Of a stretch of 64,000 nucleotides of DNA, positions 24,812-33,823 are shown in pieces. Numbering within the stretch: position 1 is the stretch's first letter; each line of letters begins with the position of its first letter. The DNA is taken from positions 124,001 to 188,000 of the forward strand of contig JADIZR010000006.1 of NCBI GenBank assembly GCA_016704655.1, in the 5' to 3' direction. The translations under genes were made by a program, and so were the position numbers. This DNA comes from Pseudomonadota bacterium. GTDB taxonomy: Bacteria > Pseudomonadota > Gammaproteobacteria > Steroidobacterales > Steroidobacteraceae. Below the pieces are notes generated by a model. The model was not told the DNA's origin, made no database searches, and saw only the letters and a list, made by a program, of their open reading frames with translations.

Positions 24812-25414
24812 TTACAGCGTGTACGGCGTCGGGGCCATGACTTCGCAGCCGTATTCGGCCGCGGAGGCGGCGAGCCAGCGCCAGAGGCTGTCGAACCAGG
24901 TCCGCACGACCAGCAGGCGATACACAGGTTCGTCCGCGACCTGCCACAGGTGCACGGCAAGATGCGACGCCGTGGTGACCGCAACGTCGCCCGTCCTGAA
25001 TGCACGCGGGTGCAGGTCGATCGAGACACCCTTTGCCAGCACGTCACGCACACGCGGACCGCGCAGTTCGAGCAGCACGCGGCTGCCACTTTGATCGAAG
25101 ACTGAGGCATGCGTGCCGAACACGGTCCCAAGGCGTGCTTCGAAGGATTCCGTCGACTGCGGCCCAAGCGCGAGCCAGTGGCCCGGCCCCGACCAGACGA
25201 AGGCGATGTCGCTGCCTGCGGCGATCGTTGGAGTGGTCGGCGGCGACGCGCCGAAGGCCCGCTGCGCTGCACCCACAGCCTGCGCTGCCTGGCCTTTGCG
25301 CGCGATGACGCTGGCCAGGGCGAACTGCGTGAGTTCCTGCAGGACGAGGCCGGGCGCGCCTTCACGGCGACCGAGACGACCCGGGCTGTAGGTGAAGTGC
25401 AAGGCGTCAGCCAC
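24812..25414 (-). CDS. soxG: Sarcosine oxidase, gamma subunit
   Basis: The 200-residue subunit belongs to the heterotetrameric sarcosine oxidase, which oxidises sarcosine to glycine and makes methylene-THF and hydrogen peroxide. The family is weakly conserved; here the hydrophobic LVLQELTQFALASVIAR start, a GPGHWLALG segment and the LLVVRTWFDSLWRWL C-terminal helix fit SoxG. I chose the GTG at 25414, which overlaps the end of soxA by 8 bases; the longer frame upstream is antisense-like. Position after soxB, soxD and soxA is the main support. Confidence 0.85.
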   Translation of the reverse strand: MADALHFTYSPGRLGRREGAPGLVLQELTQFALASVIARKGQAAQAVGAAQRAFGASPPTTPTIAAGSDIAFVWSGPGHWLALGPQSTESFEARLGTVFGTHASVFDQSGSRVLLELRGPRVRDVLAKGVSIDLHPRAFRTGDVAVTTASHLAVHLWQVADEPVYRLLVVRTWFDSLWRWLAASAAEYGCEVMAPTPYTL

Positions 25415-28373
25415 GGAGGCGCGCTCCTTCCGGATCGATGAACACGGGCGAACAGATCTCAACGAGGGTTTCGGCACCCCGCAGGGGATCAACCACCATC
25501 ACCTTCTCGCCATGACGGTCGGGTCCGTTGGTCAGCAGACCGAGGCCGATCCATTGTTCCAGGATCGGGGAGTAGCAGACGGACGTCACGTGTCCCTGGT
25601 CGTGCTCGATGCTGCGTTGCGCATGCTGCGGAATGAAGTGCATGCCGCCGGCCAGTTTCGCATTCCGATCGACGGTCTTGATACCTACGAGTCGCGGACG
25701 CGCAGGGTCGATCAGGTTCGCCCGGCGACCGAGCACCGAACCGATGAAGTCCTTCTGCGTCGAGAGCATGCGGCCGAAGCCGAGATCGTGCGCGGTGGTC
25801 TGGCCATTCAACTCGCTGCCGACGACGTGACCCTTCTCGACGCGCAGCACGTTGAGCGCCTCGAGGCCATAAGGCACGACGCCCAGGTCCTGGCCTGCGT
25901 CATGCAGTGTGCGGATCAAGGCATCGCCACGGTGGCCGGGCACCGCGATTTCGTAGGCCAGCTCGCCAGAGAACGAGATGCGGAAGAGGCGGGCGGGTTC
26001 GCCGTTGCGCAGCGCGACTTCACCGCACGCCATGAACGGGAATGCCTCGTTGGACAAGTCACAGCGCGGGTCGAGTACGCGTTGCAGCAGTGCGCGCGAG
26101 CGTGGACCGGCCACCGCGAACTGTGCCCACTGGTCGGTGACCGACACGAACTGCACGTCGAGTTCGGGCCACAGCGTCTGGTGGCACAGGTGCATGTGCT
26201 GGTACACCTGCACGGCGTGAGCCGTGGTGGTCGTGATCAGGTAGCGGTTCTCGGCCAGGCGTGCGGCCGTACCGTCGTCGAACATGAAGCCGTCCTCGCG
26301 CAGCATGATGCCGTAGCGAGTGCGGCCGACGGCGAGCGTCGCGAAATTGTTGGCGTACAGCCGTTCGATGAACTTGAGCGCGTCCGGCCCCTGCACGTCG
26401 ATCTTGCCGAGCGTGGAGACGTCGCACAGGCCGACGGTGGAGCGCACGGCCTTCACTTCGCGGCAGGTGGGTTCGAACCAGTCGGTTTCGCCGGCGCGTG
26501 GGAACCATTGTGCACGCAGCCACGGACCGCTCTCGGTGAACGAAGCACCGAGTTCACTGGCCCATCGATGTGAGGGTGCGTAGCGGGTGGGACGGAAGTC
26601 CATGCCGCGGTGGTGCCCGGCCAGCGCGCCCATTGCAACCGGTGTGTACGGCGGCCGGAACGTCGTAGTGCCCGTCGCCGCGACCGGGATTGAGCGCCGC
26701 TGTGCCAGCAGCGCGATTCCCGTGACGCCTGACGTCTTGCCCTGGTCCGTGGCCATGCCGAGCGTCGTGTAACGCTTCAGGTGCTCGATCGAGCGATAAC
26801 CTTCGTGCTCGGCCAGTTCGACGTCGTCGGTGGTCACGTCGTTCTGGAAGTCGACAAAGCACTTGCCGAGGGCCTGCCGTACACGCCAGAGCGGGACGCG
26901 ACGTGCCGACTCTTCGGTGACGCGCGGCAGGGCAGGCATCGACCCGCTGAAGCCGCAGCTGGCCGCGGCTGTCAAACCCTGCCGGAATCCCGTCACCAGT
27001 GCTTCGCCCAGCGTCATGTCGCCGTTGGCGGCGCCAGCTACCCGCATCCCTGTTGGCAGCATGTCGGGGACGAAGATCGAACGTTCCTCGTCCCAGCGCG
27101 GCCGGTTGCCCTTGTGCGAGGTGAGGTGCAGCGTCGGCGACCAGCCGCCCGACATGGCGACGAGGTTGCAATCGATACGGTGCGACGTGCCTGTACGGCT
27201 GGTGACCTCGACCGACTCGACGTGGCGTCCACCGCGAGCCCCGTTCACTTCGCCGGCGATGGCCTGGATGTCCGGAAACCGGCGCGCAAGTTCCGACACG
27301 ATGACGGGTTCGCGCGAGTCGACGATTGCGGCAACCTGCCCGCCGGCCGCGACGAGGTCCGCTGCCGTGGTCCAGCCGTCGTCATTGTCGGTGAACACGA
27401 CTGCGCGGCGGCCGGGCAGCACGGCGTAGCGATTGAGGTAGGTGCGCACGGCGCCCGCCAGCATCACCCCGGGCAGGTCGTTGTTGCCGAACACGAGCGG
27501 CCTTTCAATGGCGCCGGACGCCAGCACTGCCTGCTTCGCGATGAAGCGCCAAACACGCTGCCGCGGCTGGAACTCCGGCGGGACGGGCAGGTGGTCGTTC
27601 ACTCGCTCGACGGCCCCGTACACGCCGTCATCGAAGACGCCGAATACGGTCGTGCGCGGGAACAGCCGGACGTCCGGCATCGAACGCAGTTCGGCGATTG
27701 CCTGCGCGGCCCAGTCTGCGGCAGGCTGCCCGTCGATCGTGCGGCGTTCCGCGAGGCAACGGCCACCCAGCACAAAATTCTCGTCGGCGAGAATCACTCG
27801 CGCACCGGTTCGTGCCGCCGTCAGCGCAGCGGCCAGACCTGCAGGACCGGCGCCAATCACCAGTACGTCGCAATGCGCCCAGCTCTTCTCGTAGTGGTCC
27901 GGATCGGCTTCGAGTGCGGCCCTGCCAAGGCCGGCGGCGCGCCGGATCAGCGGCTCGTAGACCTTCTCCCAGAAGGAGGCGGGCCACATGAAGGTCTTGT
28001 AATAAAAGCCGGCGACGAACAGCGGCGAGAACAACCCGTTGATCGCCTGGACGTCGAACTTCAGCGACGGCCAGCGGTTCTGGCTGGTCGCTTCGAGGCC
28101 GTCATACAACTCGATGTCCGTCGCCCGCGTGTTCGGTTCCCGACGAGCGCCGCTGCGCAGCTCAACCAGGGCATTCGGCTCCTCGGACCCGGCGCTCAGG
28201 ATGCCGCGCGGCCGGTGGTACTTGAATGATCGACCGACCAGCCGTATGTCGTTGGCCAGCAGGGCGGAAGCGAGCGAATCGCCCGCGTAGCCGCTGTACC
28301 CGGCGCCGTCGAAGGTGAAACGACAGACCTGCTGACGATTGATCGCGCCGCCCTGCGCAATTCGGGAGCTCAA
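25407..28373 (-). CDS. soxA: Sarcosine oxidase, alpha subunit
   Basis: The 988-residue subunit has the standard SoxA layout: an N-terminal segment (FDGAGYSGYAGDSLASALLA), a nucleotide-binding Rossmann fold with VIGAGPAGLAAALTAARTG around 200, a second oxidoreductase part, and a C-terminal aminomethyltransferase (GcvT-like) domain from about residue 600 that binds tetrahydrofolate. The start is TTG at 28373, overlapping the stop of soxD as TTGA, because SoxA proteins begin with a SSRIAQGGAINR-like stretch. The longer frame to 28508 only covers soxD. Confidence 0.95.
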   Translation of the reverse strand: MSSRIAQGGAINRQQVCRFTFDGAGYSGYAGDSLASALLANDIRLVGRSFKYHRPRGILSAGSEEPNALVELRSGARREPNTRATDIELYDGLEATSQNRWPSLKFDVQAINGLFSPLFVAGFYYKTFMWPASFWEKVYEPLIRRAAGLGRAALEADPDHYEKSWAHCDVLVIGAGPAGLAAALTAARTGARVILADENFVLGGRCLAERRTIDGQPAADWAAQAIAELRSMPDVRLFPRTTVFGVFDDGVYGAVERVNDHLPVPPEFQPRQRVWRFIAKQAVLASGAIERPLVFGNNDLPGVMLAGAVRTYLNRYAVLPGRRAVVFTDNDDGWTTAADLVAAGGQVAAIVDSREPVIVSELARRFPDIQAIAGEVNGARGGRHVESVEVTSRTGTSHRIDCNLVAMSGGWSPTLHLTSHKGNRPRWDEERSIFVPDMLPTGMRVAGAANGDMTLGEALVTGFRQGLTAAASCGFSGSMPALPRVTEESARRVPLWRVRQALGKCFVDFQNDVTTDDVELAEHEGYRSIEHLKRYTTLGMATDQGKTSGVTGIALLAQRRSIPVAATGTTTFRPPYTPVAMGALAGHHRGMDFRPTRYAPSHRWASELGASFTESGPWLRAQWFPRAGETDWFEPTCREVKAVRSTVGLCDVSTLGKIDVQGPDALKFIERLYANNFATLAVGRTRYGIMLREDGFMFDDGTAARLAENRYLITTTTAHAVQVYQHMHLCHQTLWPELDVQFVSVTDQWAQFAVAGPRSRALLQRVLDPRCDLSNEAFPFMACGEVALRNGEPARLFRISFSGELAYEIAVPGHRGDALIRTLHDAGQDLGVVPYGLEALNVLRVEKGHVVGSELNGQTTAHDLGFGRMLSTQKDFIGSVLGRRANLIDPARPRLVGIKTVDRNAKLAGGMHFIPQHAQRSIEHDQGHVTSVCYSPILEQWIGLGLLTNGPDRHGEKVMVVDPLRGAETLVEICSPVFIDPEGARLRG

Positions 28374-28651
28374 GTGGCGTCGTCCGCGCTGAATACGGAA
28401 CGTGCCGGCACCGCACCCTTGATGTCGTGGTTGCGCGTGTCGCGCTCGACGACCAGCCACTCGTGGCAGCCGCCCTGGTGGAACCAGAGCTCGCGGTGCA
28501 GGCCGCAAGGATTGTCGCGGGTGTAGACGTAGTCGTAGAACGCGGCTTCTGCGTCGGGACCGGTCGCTGACGGGCGACGCACGGTCGCGTCACCGTAGTA
28601 CGTGAATTCTTCGTGCGTGCGGGGACCGCAGTGGGGGCAGGGGATACGCAT
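28370..28651 (-). CDS. soxD: Sarcosine oxidase, delta subunit
   Basis: The 93-residue zinc-binding subunit shows the family pattern: CPHCGPRTHEEFTYYGDA at the N-terminus (C5, C8), then RDNPCGLHRELWFHQGGCHEW and a DTRNHDI turn. It helps hold the soxA-soxB complex together. It begins three bases after soxB and its stop overlaps the soxA TTG start. Confidence 0.95.
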   Translation of the reverse strand: MRIPCPHCGPRTHEEFTYYGDATVRRPSATGPDAEAAFYDYVYTRDNPCGLHRELWFHQGGCHEWLVVERDTRNHDIKGAVPARSVFSADDAT

Positions 28652-28654
28652 GAT

Positions 28655-29911
28655 TCAGTGTCGGTTGGGGTGCGCGCCCGAGCCGTTCTCGTCGATCAGC
28701 CGGCCGGTGGCAAAGCGGTCGAGCCGATAGGCCCGGGCGACCTCGTGGGGCTGGTCCGTGGCGAGCAGGTGCGCGAAGCACCAGCCGGAAGCCGGCGTAG
28801 CCTTGAAACCGCCGTAGCACCAGCCCGCATTGAGATAGAGGCCGTCGACGGCCGTGCGGTCGATGATCGGCGAGCCGTCCATCGACATGTCCATGATGCC
28901 GCCCCACGAGCGCAGCATCCGCACGCGACTGAGGCACGGGAACAGGGCTACGCCCTCTTCGCAGACCTCTTCGACCAGCGGCAGGTTGCCGCGCTGCGCA
29001 TACGAGTTGTAGCCGTCGAGGTTGCCGCCGAACACGAGGCCGCCCTTGTCGGACTGGCTGATGTAGAAGTGGCCGGCGCCGAAGGTGACGACGCACGGCA
29101 CCAGCGGCTTGAGGCCCTCCGACACGAATGCCTGCAGCAAGTGGCTTTCGATCGGCAGGCGCAGGCCGGCCAGCGACGCGACGCGGCTCGTGTTGCCAGC
29201 GCAGGCCATGCCGATGCGGCGGCTGCCAATGAAGCCGCGTGTGGTTTCCACGCCCGTGACGCCGTTGTCGTCCTGGCGTATGCCGGTCACTTCGCAGTTC
29301 TGGATGATGTCGACGCCGAGGCTGTCGGCGGCGCGCGCGAAGCCCCACGCGACCGCGTCGTGACGTACCGTGCCACCGCGTCGCTGCATCAGGCCGCCCA
29401 TGATCGGGAACCGCGCGTTGTCGAAGTCGGCCATGGGCAGCAGCTTGCGCACCTGCTCGCGGTTCAGCAGCTCACCGTCGACGCCATGCAGGTGCATGGC
29501 GTTGCCGCGCCGTACGCAGGCATCGCGCTGCGAGTCGTTGTGGAACAGGTTCAGCACGCCGCGCTGGCTGATCATCGCGTTGTAGTTGAGGTCCTGCTCG
29601 AGGCCTTCCCATAGCTTCATCGACAACTCGTAAAACGGGATGTTGCCGGGCATCAGGTAGTTCGACCGGACGATGGTCGTGTTGCGGCCGACGTTGCCGC
29701 CGCCGATGTAGCCTTTCTCGAGCACGGCGACGTTGCGAGCGTTGTGGTTCTTCGCCAGGTAGTAGGCCGTTGCCAGCCCATGGCCGCCACCGCCGACGAC
29801 GATGAAGTCATAGGCGGGCTTAGGTTCCGGATCGCGCCAGGCCGGGGCCCAGCCGCGGTGGCCGCGCAGGGACTCCTTCAGCAGGCTGAAAATTGAATAC
29901 CGGTTGGCCAC
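28655..29911 (-). CDS. soxB: Sarcosine oxidase, beta subunit
   Basis: The 418-residue subunit holds the catalytic flavin site where sarcosine is oxidised. It has FIVVGGGGHGLATAYYLAK (FAD-binding, residues 36-54), VLEKGYIGGGNVGRNTTIVR and RSWGGIMDMSMDGSPII, all hallmarks of SoxB. Length is typical. The gene starts 5 bases after the FAD oxidase gene upstream, so sox is part of a longer operon that begins with the SDR and kinase genes. Confidence 0.95.
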   Translation of the reverse strand: MANRYSIFSLLKESLRGHRGWAPAWRDPEPKPAYDFIVVGGGGHGLATAYYLAKNHNARNVAVLEKGYIGGGNVGRNTTIVRSNYLMPGNIPFYELSMKLWEGLEQDLNYNAMISQRGVLNLFHNDSQRDACVRRGNAMHLHGVDGELLNREQVRKLLPMADFDNARFPIMGGLMQRRGGTVRHDAVAWGFARAADSLGVDIIQNCEVTGIRQDDNGVTGVETTRGFIGSRRIGMACAGNTSRVASLAGLRLPIESHLLQAFVSEGLKPLVPCVVTFGAGHFYISQSDKGGLVFGGNLDGYNSYAQRGNLPLVEEVCEEGVALFPCLSRVRMLRSWGGIMDMSMDGSPIIDRTAVDGLYLNAGWCYGGFKATPASGWCFAHLLATDQPHEVARAYRLDRFATGRLIDENGSGAHPNRH

Positions 29912-29915
29912 GGTG

Positions 29916-31353
29916 TCAGTCCGGGATGATGCAGCCCTTGTTCATGACGTCATTCGGATCGAAGGCGCGCTTGAGGCGCTCGAGGATGTAGTACGACGAG
30001 TCGTACTCCTCCCGGATCCACGGCGTGCGCGCCTTGCCCATGCCGTGGTGGTGCACGACCGACCCGCCGAGCTTCAGCGTCTCTTCGCAGATCACGCGGT
30101 TGATCTCGGTGCGGTACTTGTCCACTTCCTGGTCGGGCGGGCAGTTCACGTTGTAGTAGTAGATGAAGTACATGTTGGTGCCGTTGATGTAGCTGTGCGA
30201 GCTGTGCCCGCCGGCCACGGTGATGTCCGGCACGTCGACCCGCAGGCGCCGCAGCGCGTTCTCATAGATGTCGCAGATCGTGCTCCAGTCGGCCGAGACC
30301 TCCGTGGTGCGGCCCATGGTCTTCGTGGCGACGATTTCCTTGCGCTCGTTCGCGATCTTGTCCGGGCCCCAGTTGAGGTCGGCGAACCATTCCTCGAGGT
30401 GGTGCGCGTCCACCGGTTTGCACTCCGGGAATGCCTTGACGATCTGCTCGATGCCCTCGATCGTCGCCTTCACGATGCCCGCCGGGCCCTCGGCCATGAA
30501 CAGCAGCACGCAGTCATCCTTCGCCGCGAACTTCGAGAAGTGGAAGCCGCCGTCCGGCGGATCGTACAGGCGGGCAACGGAGGGGCGGTAACCCTCGACC
30601 ATCACCTTGCGCAGCGCCTCGAAGCCCGTGCGCATGTTTTTCAGCGTGTAGCCGACGAACGTTGTTCTGCGGCAGGTACGGGAAGAGCTTCACCGTGACT
30701 TCGGTGATGTAGCAGAGCGCGCCTTCATTGCCGATGACGACGTGGCGGATGTCCGGTCCCACGGCGCGACGCGGCACGTTCTTGATCCGGGTGATCGTGC
30801 CGTCGGCGAAGACCGCCTCGAGGCCGACGACCATGTCTTCGATGCCGCCGTACAGCGTCGAGAACTGGCCGATGCTGCGCGTGGCAACCAGGCCGCCCAT
30901 CTGTGCGATCGGCTTCGACTGCGGCGAGTGACCGGTGGTGAGACCGTGCTTGCGCACCTCGTCCTCGAGCGTCTGCAGGCACACGCCGCACTGCGCTGTC
31001 GCCTGCATGTTGTAGGTATCGATCTTCAGGATGCCGTTCATGCCGGAGCCGTCGAGCACGATGGAATTGGCAACGGCCGTCTCGAGACCGCCTTCGGTCG
31101 CGGTACGGCCGGTGCGCGCCACCACGTTGATGCGGCTCTTGTTGGCGTACTTCAGCACCTCGGCAACGTGCTGCGTGCTGCGTGCCATCACCACGGCAGC
31201 CGGAATCGGTCGCGTGAAGACGCCGTGAACGTCCTCATAGAGGCGCAGGCGGTCGATGCTGCTCTGCTGCAGTTCCTTCTCGTCCGTGATGACGTTGGCG
31301 CCGCCAACGATTCCCTGCAGTCCCTGGACGATCGCGGTCTTGCTCAAGGCCAT
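29916..31353 (-). CDS. FAD-binding oxidase, GlcD/alkyl-DHAP-synthase-like (frameshifted)
   Basis: Two frames encode one vanillyl-alcohol-oxidase-type flavoenzyme of about 478 residues. The N-terminal part holds the FAD_binding_4 domain (TGRTATEGGLE, TTGHSPQSKPIAQMGGLVAT and a GNEGALCYITEVTVKLF segment); the C-terminal part opens with MRTGFEALRKVMVEGYRPSV and contains a catalytic-looking AGGHSSHSYINGT. One extra base near 30659-30664 separates them; removal gives LPQNN-FVGYTLKNMRTG, as in homologues. Members oxidise 2-hydroxy acids or make alkyl-DHAP. Substrate is unknown. It lies between the FGGY kinase and soxB in the same operon. Confidence 0.78.
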
Positions 31354-31392
31354 GTTGCGGTCCTTTTCGGTCGGGTCCGGCGCGTGCCGGTG

Positions 31393-32835
31393 TCAGTGAA
31401 AGAGCGGCCAGGACCGTTCGAGGACCTGGTCAGTTGCTTGGCGAATGTCGCGATAGACGGCTGCATTCAGGCGCCGATACACGTCGGTGTTGCCGGCATC
31501 CGGTGCGAACGTCTCGCGAGGCTTCTCCATGCGGGCGACGGCAGTCGCAAAATCCGGATACACGCCGGTGGCCACGGCCGCACAGATCGCCGCGCCGAGG
31601 CTGGCGCCGCCCGGGCCGCTGGCGCGCGAGGCGGCAATCCCGAAGACGTCGGCGAAGATCTGCATGAAGAGCGGGCTCGAGGAGCCGCCGCCCGAAATCA
31701 CGACTTCGCGCAGCTGGATGCCGAGTTCGTCCGTCATGGCGTCGACGTTGTCCTTCATCGTCAGCGCGATCGCCTCGAGGATGGAGCGGTAGCCGTGCGC
31801 ACGCGTATGGCGCGCGTCGAAGCCGAGCATGATGCCCTTGCGAAACGGCTTGTCGGTCGGCGCGAGCCAGTCGAGCACGCTCATGAGTCCGTCGCAGCCG
31901 GCGGGGACGTGCAGCGCTTCCTGTTCCAGCACGTGCTCGCGCGTCACGCCACACGCAGCCGCCGCTGCAGCGAACTCCGGCCCGAGCAGGTCCATGAACC
32001 AGGTGAGCGTCCACATGCCGCGGCGGATGCCGTGGCTTTCGTACAGGTAGCGGTGCGGGACGCAGCCGAAATTGGTCCAGAAATGCTGCGCGTCCTGCCG
32101 GTTACGCTCCCCATGCACCATCGACGCGATATAGGTGCCCAGGGAGATCAGTGCGGTGCGATCGTCGAGCGAACCGGAGCCGAGTGCTTCGACAGCCTTG
32201 TCGTTCGCCGTGACGACGACTGGCAGTCCAGCTGGGATGCCAGTGGCGGCGGCGGCCGCGGCGGTTACACGACCGGCGATCGCGCCCGGCAGCAGCAGCT
32301 CGAAAAGCTGTTCGCGCCGCACGTTGAACTGCTGCAGCAGCGCCGGATCGCTGCTCCACTGCCACGTGTCGGTATCGATGGGCCACTGCAACAGGATGCT
32401 GTTCGCCGCGGTGTCCTTGAACTCGCCCGTGAAGCGGTGCGTGATGTAGCCGGAGGAGGTGGTCGCAAAGGCCACCGCTGGATTCTCCGGCATGTACGGC
32501 TGGTAGGCGCGAGTGTCCATCCAGCTCATCACGGGCTGCGCGAGCGAGCCGTCAGCGTGCAGGAATGCTTTGCAGCAGCGAATGGTGCAGAGGCCGACGC
32601 CAATGATCTCCCGCGGATCGCCCCTGAAATTCGCCAGCGCCTGCTGACTTGCGCCGACGATCGAATCCCACAAGTCGTCATCGGGATGCTCGACGACGCC
32701 GGGACGCGGGCGACTTGCCGCGCGCAGCACCTGCCGGCCTTCTGCGACCGCATTGCCTTCCAGGTCGTAGATCACGACCTTCGTGCTCTGCGAGCCGTTG
32801 TCGACGCCGACGATGTAACGCCCCCGGATCGCCAT
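31393..32835 (-). CDS. FGGY-family carbohydrate kinase
   Basis: The 480-residue protein is a sugar/polyol kinase of the xylulokinase-glycerol kinase group. The N-terminal YIVGVDNGSQSTKVVIYD is the first phosphate-binding motif, MSWMDTRAY lies near the substrate site, and VVISGGGSSSPLFMQIFADV is the second FGGY signature. FGGY kinases act on pentuloses, hexuloses, polyols and some tetrulose-like substrates; none can be chosen here. It starts six bases after the SDR stop and is followed by the FAD oxidase after 39 bases. Confidence 0.87.
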   Translation of the reverse strand: MAIRGRYIVGVDNGSQSTKVVIYDLEGNAVAEGRQVLRAASRPRPGVVEHPDDDLWDSIVGASQQALANFRGDPREIIGVGLCTIRCCKAFLHADGSLAQPVMSWMDTRAYQPYMPENPAVAFATTSSGYITHRFTGEFKDTAANSILLQWPIDTDTWQWSSDPALLQQFNVRREQLFELLLPGAIAGRVTAAAAAATGIPAGLPVVVTANDKAVEALGSGSLDDRTALISLGTYIASMVHGERNRQDAQHFWTNFGCVPHRYLYESHGIRRGMWTLTWFMDLLGPEFAAAAAACGVTREHVLEQEALHVPAGCDGLMSVLDWLAPTDKPFRKGIMLGFDARHTRAHGYRSILEAIALTMKDNVDAMTDELGIQLREVVISGGGSSSPLFMQIFADVFGIAASRASGPGGASLGAAICAAVATGVYPDFATAVARMEKPRETFAPDAGNTDVYRRLNAAVYRDIRQATDQVLERSWPLFH

Positions 32836-32841
32836 CTCGCG

Positions 32842-33618
32842 TCAGCGCACCAGGTAGCCGCCGTCGACGACGAGCAGGTGGCCGTTGACGTAATTGGAGG
32901 CCCTGCTCGCCAGGTAAACGAGTGCTCCCATCAGGTCGACTGGCTCACCCCAGCGTTCGGCCGGAATGTGGTCGAGCACACGCTGGTTGGTCTCAGGATT
33001 GCTGCGCGTCTTGCGCGTGATCTCGGTGGCGTAGTATCCCGGCGCGATGCCGTTCACCTGGATGTTGTGCATCGCCAGTTCGTCGCAGTACGCCTTGGTG
33101 AAGCCGGCGAGACCGTGCTTCGTCGCTGCATACGCGGAGGACCAGCGGCCGCCCAGGAACGAAAACAGCGAACAGATGTTGATGATCTTGCCGCTTTTCT
33201 GCGGAATCATTTTCTGCGCGGCTTCGTAGCTCAACTCGAACGCGGCCGTGAGATTCACGGCCACGGTGGCATCCCATTGCGGACGTCCGAAGTCGAGCAC
33301 TTCGGCCATCGGGCAGATGCCGGCGCTGTTGACCAGGATGTCGACGGCGCCGAACCGCTCGACGCAGGTGGCGATGACTTTTGCGGCAGCGCCGGGCGCA
33401 GTGATGTCGGCTTTGAGGTACTCATAACGACGACCGGTTGCCGCGAGCAGCGGGCCGGTCGTACCGTCATCGTCCATGACGCTCGGCACGAACACGTCGG
33501 CGCCAGCCTTGGCGAGTGCCAGCGAGAAGGCCTGGCCGAGACCGGTGTTGCCGCCGGTAACGATGGCTTTCTTGCCCGCGAGCGAGAAGAAGTCCATCGA
33601 GAATTCGTTGATCTCCAT
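32842..33618 (-). CDS. Short-chain dehydrogenase/reductase (KduD-like)
   Basis: The 258-residue enzyme has a complete classical SDR set: TGGNTGLG (21-28) for NAD(P), NSAG (97-100), S150, Y163 and K167 (YAATK). Overall it resembles 2-deoxy-D-gluconate 3-dehydrogenase (KduD) and gluconate 5-dehydrogenases. I chose the ATG at 33618, since the longer frame goes through the divergent promoter region. It is the first gene of the minus-strand operon that leads through kinase and FAD oxidase to soxBDAG, and it is divergent from the choline/betaine importer. Confidence 0.85.
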   Translation of the reverse strand: MEINEFSMDFFSLAGKKAIVTGGNTGLGQAFSLALAKAGADVFVPSVMDDDGTTGPLLAATGRRYEYLKADITAPGAAAKVIATCVERFGAVDILVNSAGICPMAEVLDFGRPQWDATVAVNLTAAFELSYEAAQKMIPQKSGKIINICSLFSFLGGRWSSAYAATKHGLAGFTKAYCDELAMHNIQVNGIAPGYYATEITRKTRSNPETNQRVLDHIPAERWGEPVDLMGALVYLASRASNYVNGHLLVVDGGYLVR

Positions 33619-33762
33619 CGAGGCTCGCTCCGTTGGCCTCGTCACCGCGTCCTCGCGGCCGGGCTCGTCTGTGGTGAGTCGCTCTCCGCCGGAGCGCGCG
33701 CCGAAGTATAGCCTGCGAGATTGTGTCGCGCGGCAGGCGATGACCGTGTTTTGCAGCCATGT

Positions 33763-33792
33763 TTGACGCGGACGGCCGCTCCCTGTTACCAA
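33763..33792 (+). promoter_or_regulatory. Candidate promoter for the choline/betaine importer
   Basis: TTGACG and TACCAA are spaced by 18 bases, about 30 bases before the ATG at 33824, in the 205-base region shared with the divergent SDR-kinase-sox operon. The match to sigma-70 consensus is moderate. GGGGAAG precedes the ATG as ribosome binding site. Confidence 0.3.
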
Positions 33793-33823
33793 TGCGTCAG
33801 AAGAATTTACGCAGGGGAAGACA

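Noticed and set aside
24775..25365. Minus-strand 196-codon frame overlapping soxG
   Set aside because: It is the out-of-frame shadow of soxG and consists of low-complexity Arg/Ser/Pro residues.
30742..33711. 989-codon plus-strand frame opposite the FAD oxidase, kinase and SDR genes
   Set aside because: It spans three genes on the other strand without domain similarity; long open antisense frames are common at this GC content.
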